Positions 35,290 through 45,439 of a stretch of 64,000 bases of DNA are shown in pieces. Origin of the DNA: Allium sativum (lineage: Eukaryota; Streptophyta; Magnoliopsida; Asparagales; Amaryllidaceae); assembly GCA_030737875.1 (NCBI GenBank), contig CM060922.1, forward strand, positions 759,697,603-759,761,602, given 5' to 3'. Made by a program: the position numbers and the translations under genes. The notes under the pieces are model-generated. The model saw only the letters and a program-made list of their open reading frames with translations. It was not told the origin of the DNA and made no database searches. Each line of letters starts with the position of its first letter. Positions within the stretch are counted from its first letter, which is position 1.

Positions 35290-37930
35290 TAAAATTAGAT
35301 TAACGATAAAATTCACTTTTATCGTTAACATGAAGCTATTGTTTGTCAATAGAATTGTAAAGCATGTAAGTGGACAAAAGATTTCCTTTTTATATTGTCA
35401 TTATAATTATAGGAAATGATAGCTGAAGAAAAGGAAAACAAATATAAAATAATTCTTTTGCTTGTCATTAGAGTTATAGAAATTGTATGCGATTACAATA
35501 CTCTTTTATTTGTAATATAATAACATCACTTTGCTATAGATGTTACGTTAGAATGAAAAGGTCAATTTTGTAAAAAAAAAGTTTAGTTATATTTAAAATG
35601 TCATTTCATTAGAAATGTGATATTAGGTAAGAAATAACATTTTGTATAAAATGTAGCCTTAGTATAAAGAAAACACTCCTTGTTATAAAATGTTGCACTA
35701 TAAAAAAATAACAATTTTTGTTAGGAAATGAACATAGAAAATATGAAAAACAAAATCACTTATTTTGTTGAATAGGAAATTGTCATGTTAGTACCACCTT
35801 GAATAGTAAATGCTATTTATTAGGAAATGTAATGTTATATAGTAAATGACATTTATTAAAAAGTGAAATGTCATATTGGAAATGCCATTTATTAAGAAAG
35901 GTTTACACATAAAATATTACTTTATGTGACACTAGAATTAAAATAAATATCCCATGTTTGTTAAGATAATTAGGAAATAGAGGATCGTGTTTATTTTAGA
36001 AGTGACCAAAGAAAATGTTAATTAGAATGAGAATTACATTTTTATTAGAAAATGTTAATTAGAATGTTATGAAAACAAGGATATCACTAGATTAAAGTGT
36101 CATTAAATTAGAATGTTATTAAAACTAGAACGTCACTAGATTAAAATGGTCTTTAGAATACATAGTATTATGTATGTAAATAAAACTCTCTTATATATGT
36201 CATTAGAGTTCAATGGAAAGGATATGCAATAAAAAAAATTCATTTTTATTGTAGTGTGAAACCTTAGAAAAGAATAGATAAAAACTTCATTTTTATTATG
36301 AGTTGTTTTAATTTAAAAGATTTGACATTGAAAATTATATTTTCATTGTAGGTTGGTCACATTTATAAAGAGGGATTCATTAAAATATTCAAGTTAGTAG
36401 GTTAACATAAAAAAATCACATGTTTATGTTAAAAAGGGAATTCATTAAAATATTCAAGTTAGAATGGAATTGTGTTAACATAAAAATGAATCATTAAAGT
36501 ATACAAGGAAGAATGAAATTTTGTTAACATAAGAATTTGCATTTTTAATGTAAATGAAAATGAGTCATAAATAAGAAAAGGGATTCAATTAAAAGGATTC
36601 TATCTTTACTATCAATATGTTAAGATAAGAAGATTAGATTCAGAATTAGACATTTTGAAAGGTACATTATTATTAATATAATAATAGAGAAAGTCCCAAG
36701 TTTTATTAAGATTTGAAAGGGTAAGTTATAGTATTTGAAATCAAGTTATTTTGGAAATATAGAATATTCCAAAATTAAGATATTTTGAAAGAGAAACAGT
36801 TTAAAATAATATTTTTAGTAGAATAATTTTAATGCTTAATTAAAATTGTACTCGGATACGAGGTTAGGTCACATTTGTGGTGGAAGTCTGCCCGGACCCG
36901 ACCGACATATCCAGCAACCACAAATGTTGGGCCTAATGTGAGAGGTCCAAGTGCGCAAATACAAATTGGGCCAAGACACGGGGTTAAGCCCAACTTGTGG
37001 GATAAGTCTGCCCGGAACCAACCGGCCTATCCAGCATCCACAAGTTGCAGGCCTAATGTGAGAGGTCTGGCCCATATTAAAATATAAATGGATAAATTAG
37101 AAATTGATGTTATTTTCACACCGTCATGTGTTAATAATGAAATAAATATTTTCACCTCCAAGTTTGTTATAAAAGAAAGTTACATTTTTAATGTATTAAG
37201 ATAAGGATTAGAAAAGTTTTACATTTTCTTAATGTAAATGGGGATTAGAAGAAAATTTCATTTTTTTTATGTAGTTAAGTAAAAGAACATAAAATTTCAT
37301 TTTTGGTGTAATTAAGTCAATCTTCATGTGAATTAGATTGAAAGTGGAAAATTTACATTTATCATGTAAATTAAGATAAAGGAGAAAAATTACATCTTAT
37401 GTAATCAAGTTAAAGTAGAAAGAAGTTTACATTCTTAATGTAATTAGATTATAGAAATAACTTACATTTTTAACGTAGATTATATTAAAAAGAAAAAGTT
37501 TACATTTTTAATGTGAATAAAAATAATAGAAATGAAATGTATATTTTTTTTATCGTCACTTTAGATGCGATAAAAGAATAGAATAAAAATTATATATTTT
37601 TATCGTCATTTTAGAGGCGGTAAAAAGAAGTTACATTTTTCAATATAAATAAAAGAAAAATAGGAAGTTACATTTTTATATGTAATTAGAAAAATATAGA
37701 AACTTACATTTTTCAATGTAAGTAAGGATGAAATAGATTTTTTTTTTATATGTAAATAAAAGGATTTACGTTTCTCAATGTAAGCAAAGGAAATAAAGGA
37801 ATGATTAGGAATTTACATTTCCCACTGTAATTAGAATATGAAATAAAAGTTACATTTTCAATATAATAATATATTGAAGTATAAGTTTACATTTCTCAAT
37901 GTAAATAAAATAGGAATAGAAATTTACTGT
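35290..37930 (+). repeat. Degenerate array of hairpin units in the G LTR
   Basis: Loosely repeated AT-rich units, many containing ttacattttt...aatgtaa or similar palindromes. Stem sequences differ from unit to unit while staying self-complementary. Examples are ttaacgataaaa with ttttatcgttaa (35300-35311 with 35317-35328, 12 bp), ttaacataaa with tttatgttaa (36402-36411 with 36423-36432) and ttttatcg with cgataaaa (37548-37555 with 37568-37575). It corresponds in position to E's arrays at 1500-3220, but the units are not alignable throughout. Confidence 0.65.
36861..37080 (+). repeat. 119-bp tandem dimer with covarying stems
   Basis: Two GC-richer units share aagtctgcccgga, ccagca and cctaatgtgagaggtc. 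Each carries an inverted repeat of 10-11 bp: acatttgtggt with accacaaatgt (36871-36881 with 36917-36927), and caacttgtgg with ccacaagttg (36991-37000 with 37038-37047). Three base pairs differ between the copies, each changed on both arms. The open frames across it, on both strands, are by-products. Confidence 0.8.
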
Positions 37931-38520
37931 TTTCAATGTAAATAATGAGATTAGAAATTTACATTTCTAAGGAATGGATTTTCATTAGAAAATATGAAAC
38001 CAAATATACATTTGGTGTAAATTGAAAAATGGAAGAAGAAAATAAACCTTGTTATGTTTAGGATGTATATGTAAATTAAAAATAGCGATAGGTCGTTATA
38101 AATTATTAACAACGATATGGAATGGTTTTCAAATTTATATATGCGAGAGTTATTTGGAAAGTCCGAGTTTACTCTCATTCCAAATAATGATACGACGTTC
38201 GAAGAATTGAAGACGGCGATTGAAGACCGACGATCTTCACATCGAATGGGTAACTAGTGTTGAGGCCCTTGATTGATTTGCTCCCAAGACGGGGCTAAGA
38301 TGGTAGTTATCCGGATGTAGTGTTGATTTGTACGGATTTAGCTTTCGCTCAGACCCAGAGCACAAGTTTATAAATGGATGTGTGTCTGACGTTGAATTTT
38401 GTTCTATGTAAATTGATTTCTATTAATATACGACCGTTGGTGGCGGAGAATTTATTCTCTTACTCAACACCCTTAGAGGTTGCGTATTAATAGTTATCAA
38501 TCGCATGGCGTGAATTGTCA

Positions 38521-38525
38521 ACGTG
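38521..38525. repeat. Target-site duplication of H, left copy (acgtg)
   Basis: acgtg precedes H (tgaaacaaccc at 38526). acctg follows H's last base (61145-61149). One mismatch is consistent with mutation after insertion. G LTR sequence continues on both sides. Confidence 0.65.
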
Positions 38526-38824
38526 TGAAACAACCCGAACTTCCGTACCCTTTGAGTCGACTAATCATACCACACGTCCAACCCAAATTGCACAGAAGTA
38601 CGAATCATTTTTAGAAAGAAGTTAGAGGATGAGAAATAGAAAGAAAGAAATATTAGAATAGAAGAAAATGAAGATCACAAACTCACAGTGGAATGAATAA
38701 AATGTATTAGATAACATAAATTTTGAAATACAAATTAATAACTTTATATACATACCGTTATAAACACCTGTTTCCAGATACATCATAGTACACAGCGGAA
38801 AATATGATAGTTTATAGCTAACAG

Positions 38825-38968
38825 GCGAAGCCTCCTGCTTCGAGCTCCTCCAAGAGAATCTGTACAATCCCGACTACTTGACTGCCCGTACAAATTTGGG
38901 CACCCAAGAGTTTAGGGAAAACAAACAAAATAAACTCTGGGTCAGTCATGGGACTGGTGTGAGTAAAC
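38825..38968 (-). promoter_or_regulatory. Shared LTR block, H left copy
   Basis: On the minus strand this reads gtttactcacaccagtccc, then ctgacccagagtttatt, ttgggtgccc, gggcagtcaagtagtcggg and gaagcaggaggctt. Matching blocks occur in the right LTR (about 55713-55858), D, E and G, and in the coding element I (gacgagcaggaggctt at 41597-41612). It lies within the distal LTR half, before the tract that leads to the LTR end. Confidence 0.55.
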
Positions 38969-39354
38969 TCCAATCATTTGTTTAACTTTCAAAAATTCTT
39001 TTTCAAAGAAATGATAATCGTAAGACCAATCCACACATAACCACGGATGGTTTTTACCTTACGATAACCAAAATATTTTGATATCAAATCCAGTGATATT
39101 ATAATAATGTCTACATCAAATAAATAGAATCTAGCGGAACACTTGCATCTCATGCTCCATATATAATACAAAATTAAAAACCGCGGGGCGCTTATTGGAG
39201 ATTGGATTTCCAACCTGACAAGGTATGGGACCACCTTTCGATAGTGTATCTCTAGAGGCGAATACACTGGGTTCAACAAGAACATCTTGCAACCCGGCCC
39301 ACACATGACCGACCACTCATTTCACTTGAGTGTATCGAATGTATATCACCAACG

Positions 39355-39359
39355 GTTGG
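39355..39359. repeat. Target-site duplication of I, left copy (gttgg)
   Basis: gttgg ends at 39359 and recurs at 48911-48915 directly after the 3' LTR. The uninterrupted site is preserved in H's right LTR (56244 onward, accaacggttgggatcaaca), so the empty site is known exactly. Confidence 0.95.
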
Positions 39360-41990
39360 TGTAACGACCCACATTCTACGCATCAGAAGATCGTAGAATA
39401 TTTATTTCTTTTTCTTGGTAAGTCGTATGGTTGTGTACTTTTGGGAAACGACTAGTGGGGTCATTTCCCATGTTCATGATTTTTGTCGATTTTTAAATGA
39501 CTGTTTTGCCTCTAGATGATACTGTTTTGGCCATGACTTTTGACTGGAAAGGAATTTTGACCTGAAACCACTTCCATTAGATTCGTTTGATGGTTTACCT
39601 TTCCGTAGAGTGGTCAAAATAGCCAAACGGACTTACTGTTTGGGAGAAATGGCTAAATTAAGGTTTAGAGGGTTAAAAACAGCTAATTGGGCTTAACCGA
39701 GTGATTAACAGCTAGGCCCAATGGGGGATTTCGGGACTAGAGGTATGTAAGGGCTGTTAGGGTTAGGATTTTGGTTTTTCACCCATTTTGCAACCGCCAC
39801 AAACCCATTCTTCAACCTAACAATGGCCTCCAACATCTAAAAACACCTCTAATCACTTCTTAATCAAGTTTTGGCTTAAACTACATCAAATTAAGGAGAG
39901 ATAACACCAAAGCAAGGTTAGAGCTGCTGTTAGACATCCATATTCGTGCCAAACAGAGATTCATTTCAGATCTGAGTTTTATTTGTGGCAAAGGTGAGTG
40001 ATTTGCATTATTTTTCACTAATTATGGCTAATTAGGGTAATTAGCGAAGATTAGCGAAATTATAACTCAGAAAAATCTAGAAATTTGTAAAATTCCAGAA
40101 TATTATTTTATGCCTTTGATATGAATTTGGGTTAATTTGGACTAATTTTGCTAATCTCGGAATTTGGGGGATTAAGGGGTGATTAGTGATAATTAGCGAA
40201 ATTATGCATCATAAAAATCTAGAAAAATATTCATAAATTCTGAAATATTGTTTTAGACCCATGTTAGAAAATTTGGCTAATTTGGTTAAGTTTTACTAAT
40301 CCTATCATTAGTTGTTCTTAAACATGCTTAAGGGGAAAATATGAGTTTTTGGGTATGTTTGATCCGTTTTGACATATCATATTGTTGTTTTGCTGTTTGT
40401 GGGTGTTTATACATGTTGTTGTGACTGTATGGTATGAATTGTGATTGTTTAAAATAGTTAGAATGGTCGAAAACGTCGTCGAGTGGCATATAAACGGTCG
40501 CTGGAAGTTGCAGGAAAAGTGCAGGCTGTGACCGAACAGGATCGGATCGGATGGGAGCACGGACCGGACCGGAGCTTGGCACAGGAGGAAGTAAGGCCAC
40601 ACGAACTGAATTGGAACAGAGGATCGGACCGGAGGTAGTAGAGTGGGACTGGACGGAGTATTACGAATGAAGCAACCGAACCGATGGAGCTTGGGCACCG
40701 AACCGAACTGATGGAGCTTGAGCACCGAACCGAACTGATGGAGCTTGGCCACCGAACCGAACCGATGGAGTCTGAACCACGATCCGAGGTGATGAAGCAT
40801 TCCGAACCGAACCGGTGACGCACCATGAGCTCGAAGATGACCACTAGTCGGACCGTGGTGAATTGCATCCGAACCGAACCGAGGGAAGAAGAAGCCGAAC
40901 CGATCCGGGGAAGGAGACAAAATAACCCGATATGCAAAGGTAGTCCAAATGGGAAGTTAGAGCTCAGGATCCAGTTGGGAACCAATGAGTTCACTTCATG
41001 AGTTGGGCTTTGCTGCGGGACGTGTGCAAAGGGGTTATCGATATCCATAACTTTGGTTCACCGCTGAAGAAAAAGGGGGCATGTAGACGAACCAGAGCTA
41101 GGCTGGTTGGCCCATTTGGGTTATTGACTATGGACCAGTGCAGTAGGGACAGTGTAATACTTGTACGGAGTTGCCGTCATAGCCCCAAAAGAGCAAAGTG
41201 GGTCGTAGCAATAGTTGTACGGAGTTGCCGTCATGACCCCAAAGATTTGGTGACCAGGGAAATGGATATCGTATGCTTTATGCACTGAGTGAGAGATGTG
41301 AGGATGGTTGCTATGATTGATTTGTTTGTTATCACTATGACATGCACACCCCTCCCCCGTTATCTATATACCATGTTTAGTGGCACCTTAGAGTATTGTA
41401 CGGTATGTAGTGCTAACTCTTTGGTTGCAGGTTCAGGTATGGTTTAGTATACCTGTTATTGTTCTGTTTAGCTGCATATCACTCATACCAGAATTTTTGT
41501 CTGACCCAGAGTTTTATGTCTCTTCTTATTACTCTGGGTGCTCACACGAGCAGACTAGAGACAGGTTAGGTGGTATGCACGAGTAGCTGATCTGGAGACG
41601 AGCAGGAGGCTTCCACGTATGATATATATAGATATTCTCCCTGTGATGTTAAAGATCACTGCTTGGGCATTAGTAGTGCATCCTCTACTTTAGCTTTCTT
41701 TTGCTTTAGAGACAGTTTTAAAGTTGTAATAATGATGTTGGATCATAAGCTGTATTTGGATTTTCGCTGCTATGTTGGTTTAGTTTTCAGCTTATGCACT
41801 GTCTCGCCTGTTTTATGTCAAAGTAATATTACTATTATATTTTATTCCATGCGCTGTGAGACATTCTACAGGTTCTGTGTTAGTTCTTTATCTTCCTTCT
41901 GTTCTTCTGATGACCGTTCTGTGCTAGTTGGACATGTGTACAACGCACTTTCAAAGGAAATGTCGGGCTAGTACGGAGCGGGCCGTCACA
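39360..41990 (+). mobile_element. I 5' LTR
   Basis: Runs from tgtaacgaccc to gggccgtcaca. By eye the first 460 bp or so differ from the 3' LTR at about 17 positions. The next 650 bp or so (about 39830-40480) differ only by a 3-nt indel. The LTR contains a leader-like segment (ctgttagggttaggatttt, about 39757), a 27-bp minisatellite (40674-40776) in a GC-rich part, and the shared block ending gagcaggaggctt. The minus-strand open frames over 40318-41048 come from the repeat and base composition. Confidence 0.95.
40674..40776. repeat. 27-bp minisatellite in the I 5' LTR, about four units
   Basis: The unit is accgaaccgaactgatgg plus agcttgagc with small variations. The 3' LTR has about five units (47562-47694), so the array changed by one unit after insertion or during transposition. 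The unit is nine codons, which keeps a minus-strand frame open with a repeated K-L-H-Q-F-G-S-V pattern. I do not consider that frame a gene. Confidence 0.85.
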
Positions 41991-41991
41991 C

Positions 41992-42027
41992 TTGATATCA
42001 GAGCTCTAGGTTGCGTAGTTAACCTAG
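41992..42027 (+). promoter_or_regulatory. I primer-binding site and leader hairpin
   Basis: ttgatatcagagc at 41992-42004 matches the initiator-Met PBS TTGGTATCAGAGC except for one G-to-A change. It lies one base after the LTR. Directly next comes a 7-bp perfect inverted repeat ctaggtt/aacctag (42006-42012 with 42021-42027) with loop gcgtagtt. G, H and D have an equivalent hairpin in the leader with other stem sequences. Confidence 0.8.
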
Positions 42028-42194
42028 GGAAGTCATCAGGGAGAGATAGTATACGTATATGAGAGCTCGTATTTGTAATTATTTTGGTTTTCAAAAGCTA
42101 TATGTATATACTATTAGTATATCTAAGGATGAAGTCGCATTGCACTAGCACCACTATGAAGATGGTTAATCGTTTTCTCTTTACAGACTGAACG

Positions 42195-42638
42195 ATGAAC
42201 CGATATACGAGGGGTACTGGTAGAGGAGCCAATAATGGGAATGCTGCTAAGATGAGGACGATGTTTACTGACCTCATGAGAGGGATGCTTAGGGATGTTC
42301 AGAGAGCAGCTCCTAATGTTGCTAACGGTGGTGGTGCAGCGATGCAGGCGCCTAGGGCCGATTTCGCCAAGCTTAACAAGGATTATACTAGTCTTGGTGG
42401 GAAGCCGTTCCACGGAACGGAGTCGGCTACGGATGTTCAGGATTGGCTGGATAGCCGCAAGCGTATCTTTGAAGACTTGGGTATTGAGGACGCGATGAAG
42501 AGAATGATAGCGTCCCGTCAACTGCAAGGACGAGCTATGAATTGGTGGAACGCTATTAAGGCAGCTACTCCAGGGAATCAATACTTGGAATCAGTTTATG
42601 ACTCGTTTCAGCAAAAAGTTCATTCCAGCCGCTCATAG
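42195..42638 (+). pseudogene. gag: gag, N-terminal part (capsid), frameshifted
   Basis: Encodes the start of the Gag structural protein of element I, which would assemble the cytoplasmic virus-like particle. The first ATG is at 42195 after a leader of about 200 nt. Residues 70-147 look like the retrotransposon Gag domain: a conserved F-H-G segment, then a D-V-Q-D-W-L stretch and an N-W-W-N motif (QGRAMNWWNAIK). The true frame is lost near 42610 at cagcaaaaagtt, where one extra base fits the break, and continues in the +1 frame as the next entry. The last residues before the stop at 42638 are therefore out of frame. Confidence 0.85.
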
Positions 42639-42858
42639 ATCAGAATTGTTCAGGAAATTTCTGGAGCTTAAGCAGAATGGAAGGGCAGTTTCAGAGTATG
42701 TTGCAGAGTTTGACACTTTGTCAAAGTATGGATTATCTCTTATCGACATTGCCGAGAAGAAGAACGAAAAGTTTATAACCGGTTTGGATGGATACTTGGG
42801 GAAAGGCTTATTAACCACATCGATGAGACGTTTGAATCGATTGTGGGGAAAGCTTTAA
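42598..42858 (+). pseudogene. gag: gag, middle part in shifted frame
   Basis: Continues the capsid domain after the frameshift. F-L-E-L-K-Q-N-G followed by V-S-E-Y-V-A-E-F-D is the typical plant Gag pattern around residues 22-41 of this frame. Homology leaves this frame again near 42800 (around gggaaaggctta) and returns to the original frame, so a second small indel restored the reading frame. The segment ends at a stop at 42858. The ATG at 42598 is fortuitous, as this part was translated as an extension of the preceding segment. Confidence 0.8.
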
Positions 42859-43622
42859 GGTCAGAGAGTCTTTACCCTAAGTCGAAGACTGAGGTTACAT
42901 CCACAGGAGAGCCAAAACCGCAAGCAAGCGGTGGAGGCAAGAATGGTTCTCAGAATAAGAGGAAGCAGAACCAGAATAAGGATGGCCAGAAAAAGAGTAA
43001 GAAAGATGTTGAGTGCTTCAGCTGTGGTAAGAAGGGCCACTATGCCAAAGAGTATCGGGCCAAGCCAGCGGATAGGAAGTGCTTTAACTGCGGCCAAGCG
43101 GGACATCACAAGGATAAGTGTCCACAACCCCCTAAAGAGAAGCAGATCGTGAAAGCATATGCTATCAGTGCTGTTCCTTTTTCGTCGAATGCCCCAACTG
43201 TGGCGGAGAAGGGAATGAATGTCGTCATTCAAGGTATGCTTTCTATTTATAATGTTCCTGTTAGAGTTTTGTTTGATACCGGAGCTTCCAGTTATTTCAT
43301 ATCTAGTGACCTGGTAGATAGGTTGGAATTAGAACCCGAGATAGCCAATAGACCTTTAGTAGTGACGAACCCAATTGGTGGTTCGACTAGCCTTAGTATG
43401 ATTTGTCGTAATGTGGTCTTATCGAGTCATGGATGCATGTTTGTTTGTGATTGCATTGTTTTGGGCTTTACTGGGTTTGGCATTATTTTGGGAGTTGATT
43501 GGCTCCAAAGATACGGGGTGGTGGTAGGCTGTGAGGGCTTTTTGGTGACAGTTAGAGCGGATGATGGGCGGAGGGAAGTGTTTGGTAGCCTGCCTAGTGA
43601 CGGGGTGATGGTTAGTTTCTGA
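42843..43622 (+). pseudogene. gag C terminus (two zinc knuckles) and aspartic protease
   Basis: Original gag frame. A basic, Q- and K-rich stretch (about residues 25-55) precedes two CCHC-type knuckles. The first (CFSCGKKGHYAKEY) has Tyr in place of the last Cys, so it probably cannot bind zinc normally. The second (CFNCGQAGHHKDKC) is complete. The protease follows, with the active-site motif FDTGAS (nucleotides about 43272-43289) and the downstream ILGVDWL motif. These release the mature proteins from the polyprotein and bind the RNA genome. The frame stops at 43622 at a 1-nt shift; RT homology begins at once in another frame. Confidence 0.9.
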
Positions 43623-44572
43623 ATTCCCTCGACATCCCGCATGAGGACTTGTCAGATGTGCCCGTGGTTGGCCAGTATCCGGACGTCTTCGAGGAAGTGA
43701 CCGGGCTTCCACCACACCGAGAGATTGAGTTCCGTATCGATTTTGTAAAAGATGCCAGACCTATAGTGATGCCACTTCGTCGTATGGCACCAAGGGGGAA
43801 GCGAGAGTTCAGGGTGCAAGTAAGCGATCTTTTGAAGAAGGGATTTATCAGAAGAAGTGTTTCTGAATGGGGAGCATCAGTTGTGTTTGCTACCAAGGCC
43901 GATGGTCCCCTTCGATTGTGTGTGGACTACCGCGAGTTGAATAAGGTGACGAGGAAGAATAAGTATCCTCTACCGCGGATAGATGATTTGTTTGATCAGT
44001 TGAGTGGAGCGAGAGTGTTTTCTCAGTTGGATCTCGCGACAGGTTTTCATCATCTTAGAGTGGAAGCTGAAAGCATAGCCAAAACGGCATTTCGGACGCC
44101 GTCTGGATTTTATGAATGGTTGGTTATGCCATTTGGGCTGACCAATGCCCCAACATATTTTGTGGATCTTATGAATAGGGTATTCAGAGATCAGTTGAAT
44201 AAGTTTGTTCTTGTGTTCGTAGATGATATTTTGGTTTACTCAAGGAACGAGGAAGAACACAAGGAACATTTGAGGACGGTGATGGAGGTGTTAAGGAAAC
44301 ACCAACTGAAAGCGAAGTTTTCTAAGTGTCACTTCTGGAGAAGGGAAGTGAGGTTCTTGGGCCATGTTGTTTCAGAGAATGGTATCGCCGTGGTTCCTGC
44401 GAAAGTGGCTACGGTGCAAGATTGGTCTACGCCCAAGAATGCAACAGACGTAAGAAGTTTCATGGGGTTAGCTGGATATTATCGTAAGTTTATCCAAGAT
44501 TTCTCCAAGATAGCAGCACCGTTGACTCAGTTGACAAAGAAGAATCAAGCTTTTGTTTGGTTGTTTTGCTAG
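43619..44572 (+). pseudogene. pol: Reverse transcriptase domain
   Basis: The reverse transcriptase would copy the element RNA to DNA inside the particle. The first ATG of this frame is at 43649, but homology already starts at about 43619. Motifs in order are Y-P-D-V-F and L-P-P-H-R-E-I-E-F, then [20 protein letters not shown], a D-L-A-T-G-F-H stretch, MPFGLTNAP, and the catalytic FVDD (about 44216-44227), followed by F-L-G-H and the connection region G-L-A-G-Y-Y-R-K-F. The frame stops at 44572 at the RT/RNase H border (F-V-W). The domain itself appears complete. The Y-to-F change in the YVDD box is common in this family. Confidence 0.93.
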
Positions 44573-44737
44573 TATCATCTCTCGTAGATTTTCTGAATTC
44601 GGAGGAGATGTTCCTTGGGTGCTTGTCTGATATTGGTTTATGCCTTTGGGGCTTGTGCTTTGGGAATGTCGAATCCGACTAGGATGGTTTGCGTGAGAGA
44701 TAAATAGTTGTGGCGATTTTTCATTGGGTGTGGTAAT
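44573..44737 (+). pseudogene. RNase H region, mostly missing
   Basis: Between the RT end and integrase N terminus a plant Ty3/gypsy pol normally has about 400 bp or more of RNase H. Here only about 165 bp remains and no RNase H motif can be read in any + frame. An internal deletion with further decay is the simplest explanation. It alone would prevent autonomous transposition. Confidence 0.7.
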
Positions 44738-45329
44738 TGGTGCATTGAGTTGGAGACATGCCAGTCTAGGGGCTATGTTTCTAGAATGGAAGCAACTGGA
44801 GTACATCGCTGGATATGATTTCAGACCAAAGTGCGAATTGGATCCAGAAATGTTAGTAAGTTTGATGATCAGACCCACTTTGATTGAGCGGATCGGCTCT
44901 AGTCAAAGGGACGATCCCAACTTATTGGAAATCATCTCTAAGTTAGAGATGGGTATCGACGAGGAGATGAACAAGTATGGGCTTGATCGAGATGGATGGC
45001 TTAGAAAGAATGGAAGACTAGTTGTACCCAATGTCAATAGATTGAGAGATGAAGTGCTTAGAGAATGTCATCACTCAAAGTTAACTATACATCTCGGTGG
45101 TAACAAGATGTATCGAGATATGAAGCCAACCTACTACTGGGAAGGAATGAAAAGAGACGTTGGGAAGTTTATATCTAAGTGCATGAATTGCCAGTTAGTT
45201 AAAGCTGAGCCAAAGAAGCCTAGTGGGTTGCTACAACCATTAGAAATTCCCGAATGGAAATGGGAACAAGTTTCAATGGATTTCATTGATAATTTACCAA
45301 GGATTAGATCAGATTGTGATGGTATTTGA
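44724..45329 (+). pseudogene. pol: Integrase N-terminal zinc-binding domain and start of the core
   Basis: Integrase inserts the DNA copy into the genome. The HHCC zinc-binding motif is visible: C-H-H-S, then T-I-H-L-G, then KCMNCQLVK about 30 residues later (about 45066-45200). Next comes P-L-E-I-P-E-W-K-W-E and the M-D-F with the first catalytic Asp (about 45280). A stop follows at 45329. The rest of the D,D35E core, including the second Asp and the Glu, is missing. The start of this frame (44724) overlaps the end of the RNase H gap; the A-L-S-R-like motif sits at about 44743. Confidence 0.9.
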
Positions 45330-45439
45330 GTGAATCGTGTATTAGAGGATCTTTTGAGGACTTGTATATTGGATTTTGGAGGGTCATAGGATGACCATTT
45401 TGCATTTGGTTGAGTTTGCATATAACAATAGTTATTAGT
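45330..45439 (+). pseudogene. Degraded integrase core remnant
   Basis: A stretch with two or more stops still shows pieces of the integrase core end: N-R-V-L-E-D-L-L-R-T-C, D-F-G-G-S and L-V-E-F-A-Y-N-N-S-Y. The part between the first catalytic Asp and this point, normally some 250-300 bp, is absent. So a deletion removed the central catalytic core while leaving its edges. Confidence 0.75.

Larger units (their letters stand above)
33307..38525 (+). mobile_element. Element G 5' LTR, first part
   Basis: Begins tgtaacaacccggaaaattag, the same as the 3' LTR at 62754. It is interrupted at 38525 by H and resumes at 61145, giving an LTR of about 6.4 kb. It holds an AT-rich start, a TATA-like segment (34622-34633), a GC-rich core (34680-35070), an array of hairpin units (35290-37930) with a 119-bp dimer (36861-37080), and the terminal module shared with E (38090-38525). 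About 125 bp present here (33584-33708) is absent from the 3' LTR. No protein-coding motif is seen. Confidence 0.85.

Noticed and set aside
40318..41048. Long minus-strand open frames (up to 200 codons) in the I 5' LTR, repeated as 218 codons at 47207-47863
   Set aside because: They are antisense to the LTR, driven by the 27-bp (nine-codon) repeat and GC bias. Two LTRs agreeing is expected, and no domain is visible.
42001..42060. tRNA-like sequence near the PBS-related motif tatcagagctc
   Set aside because: Only the 3' end complement of a tRNA is present, as expected for a primer-binding site. No cloverleaf can be formed.
42861..43232. Minus-strand frames across gag-protease (also 43419-43896, 45134-45598)
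   Set aside because: They are antisense shadows of the gag, protease, RT and integrase remnants, which are well supported on the + strand.
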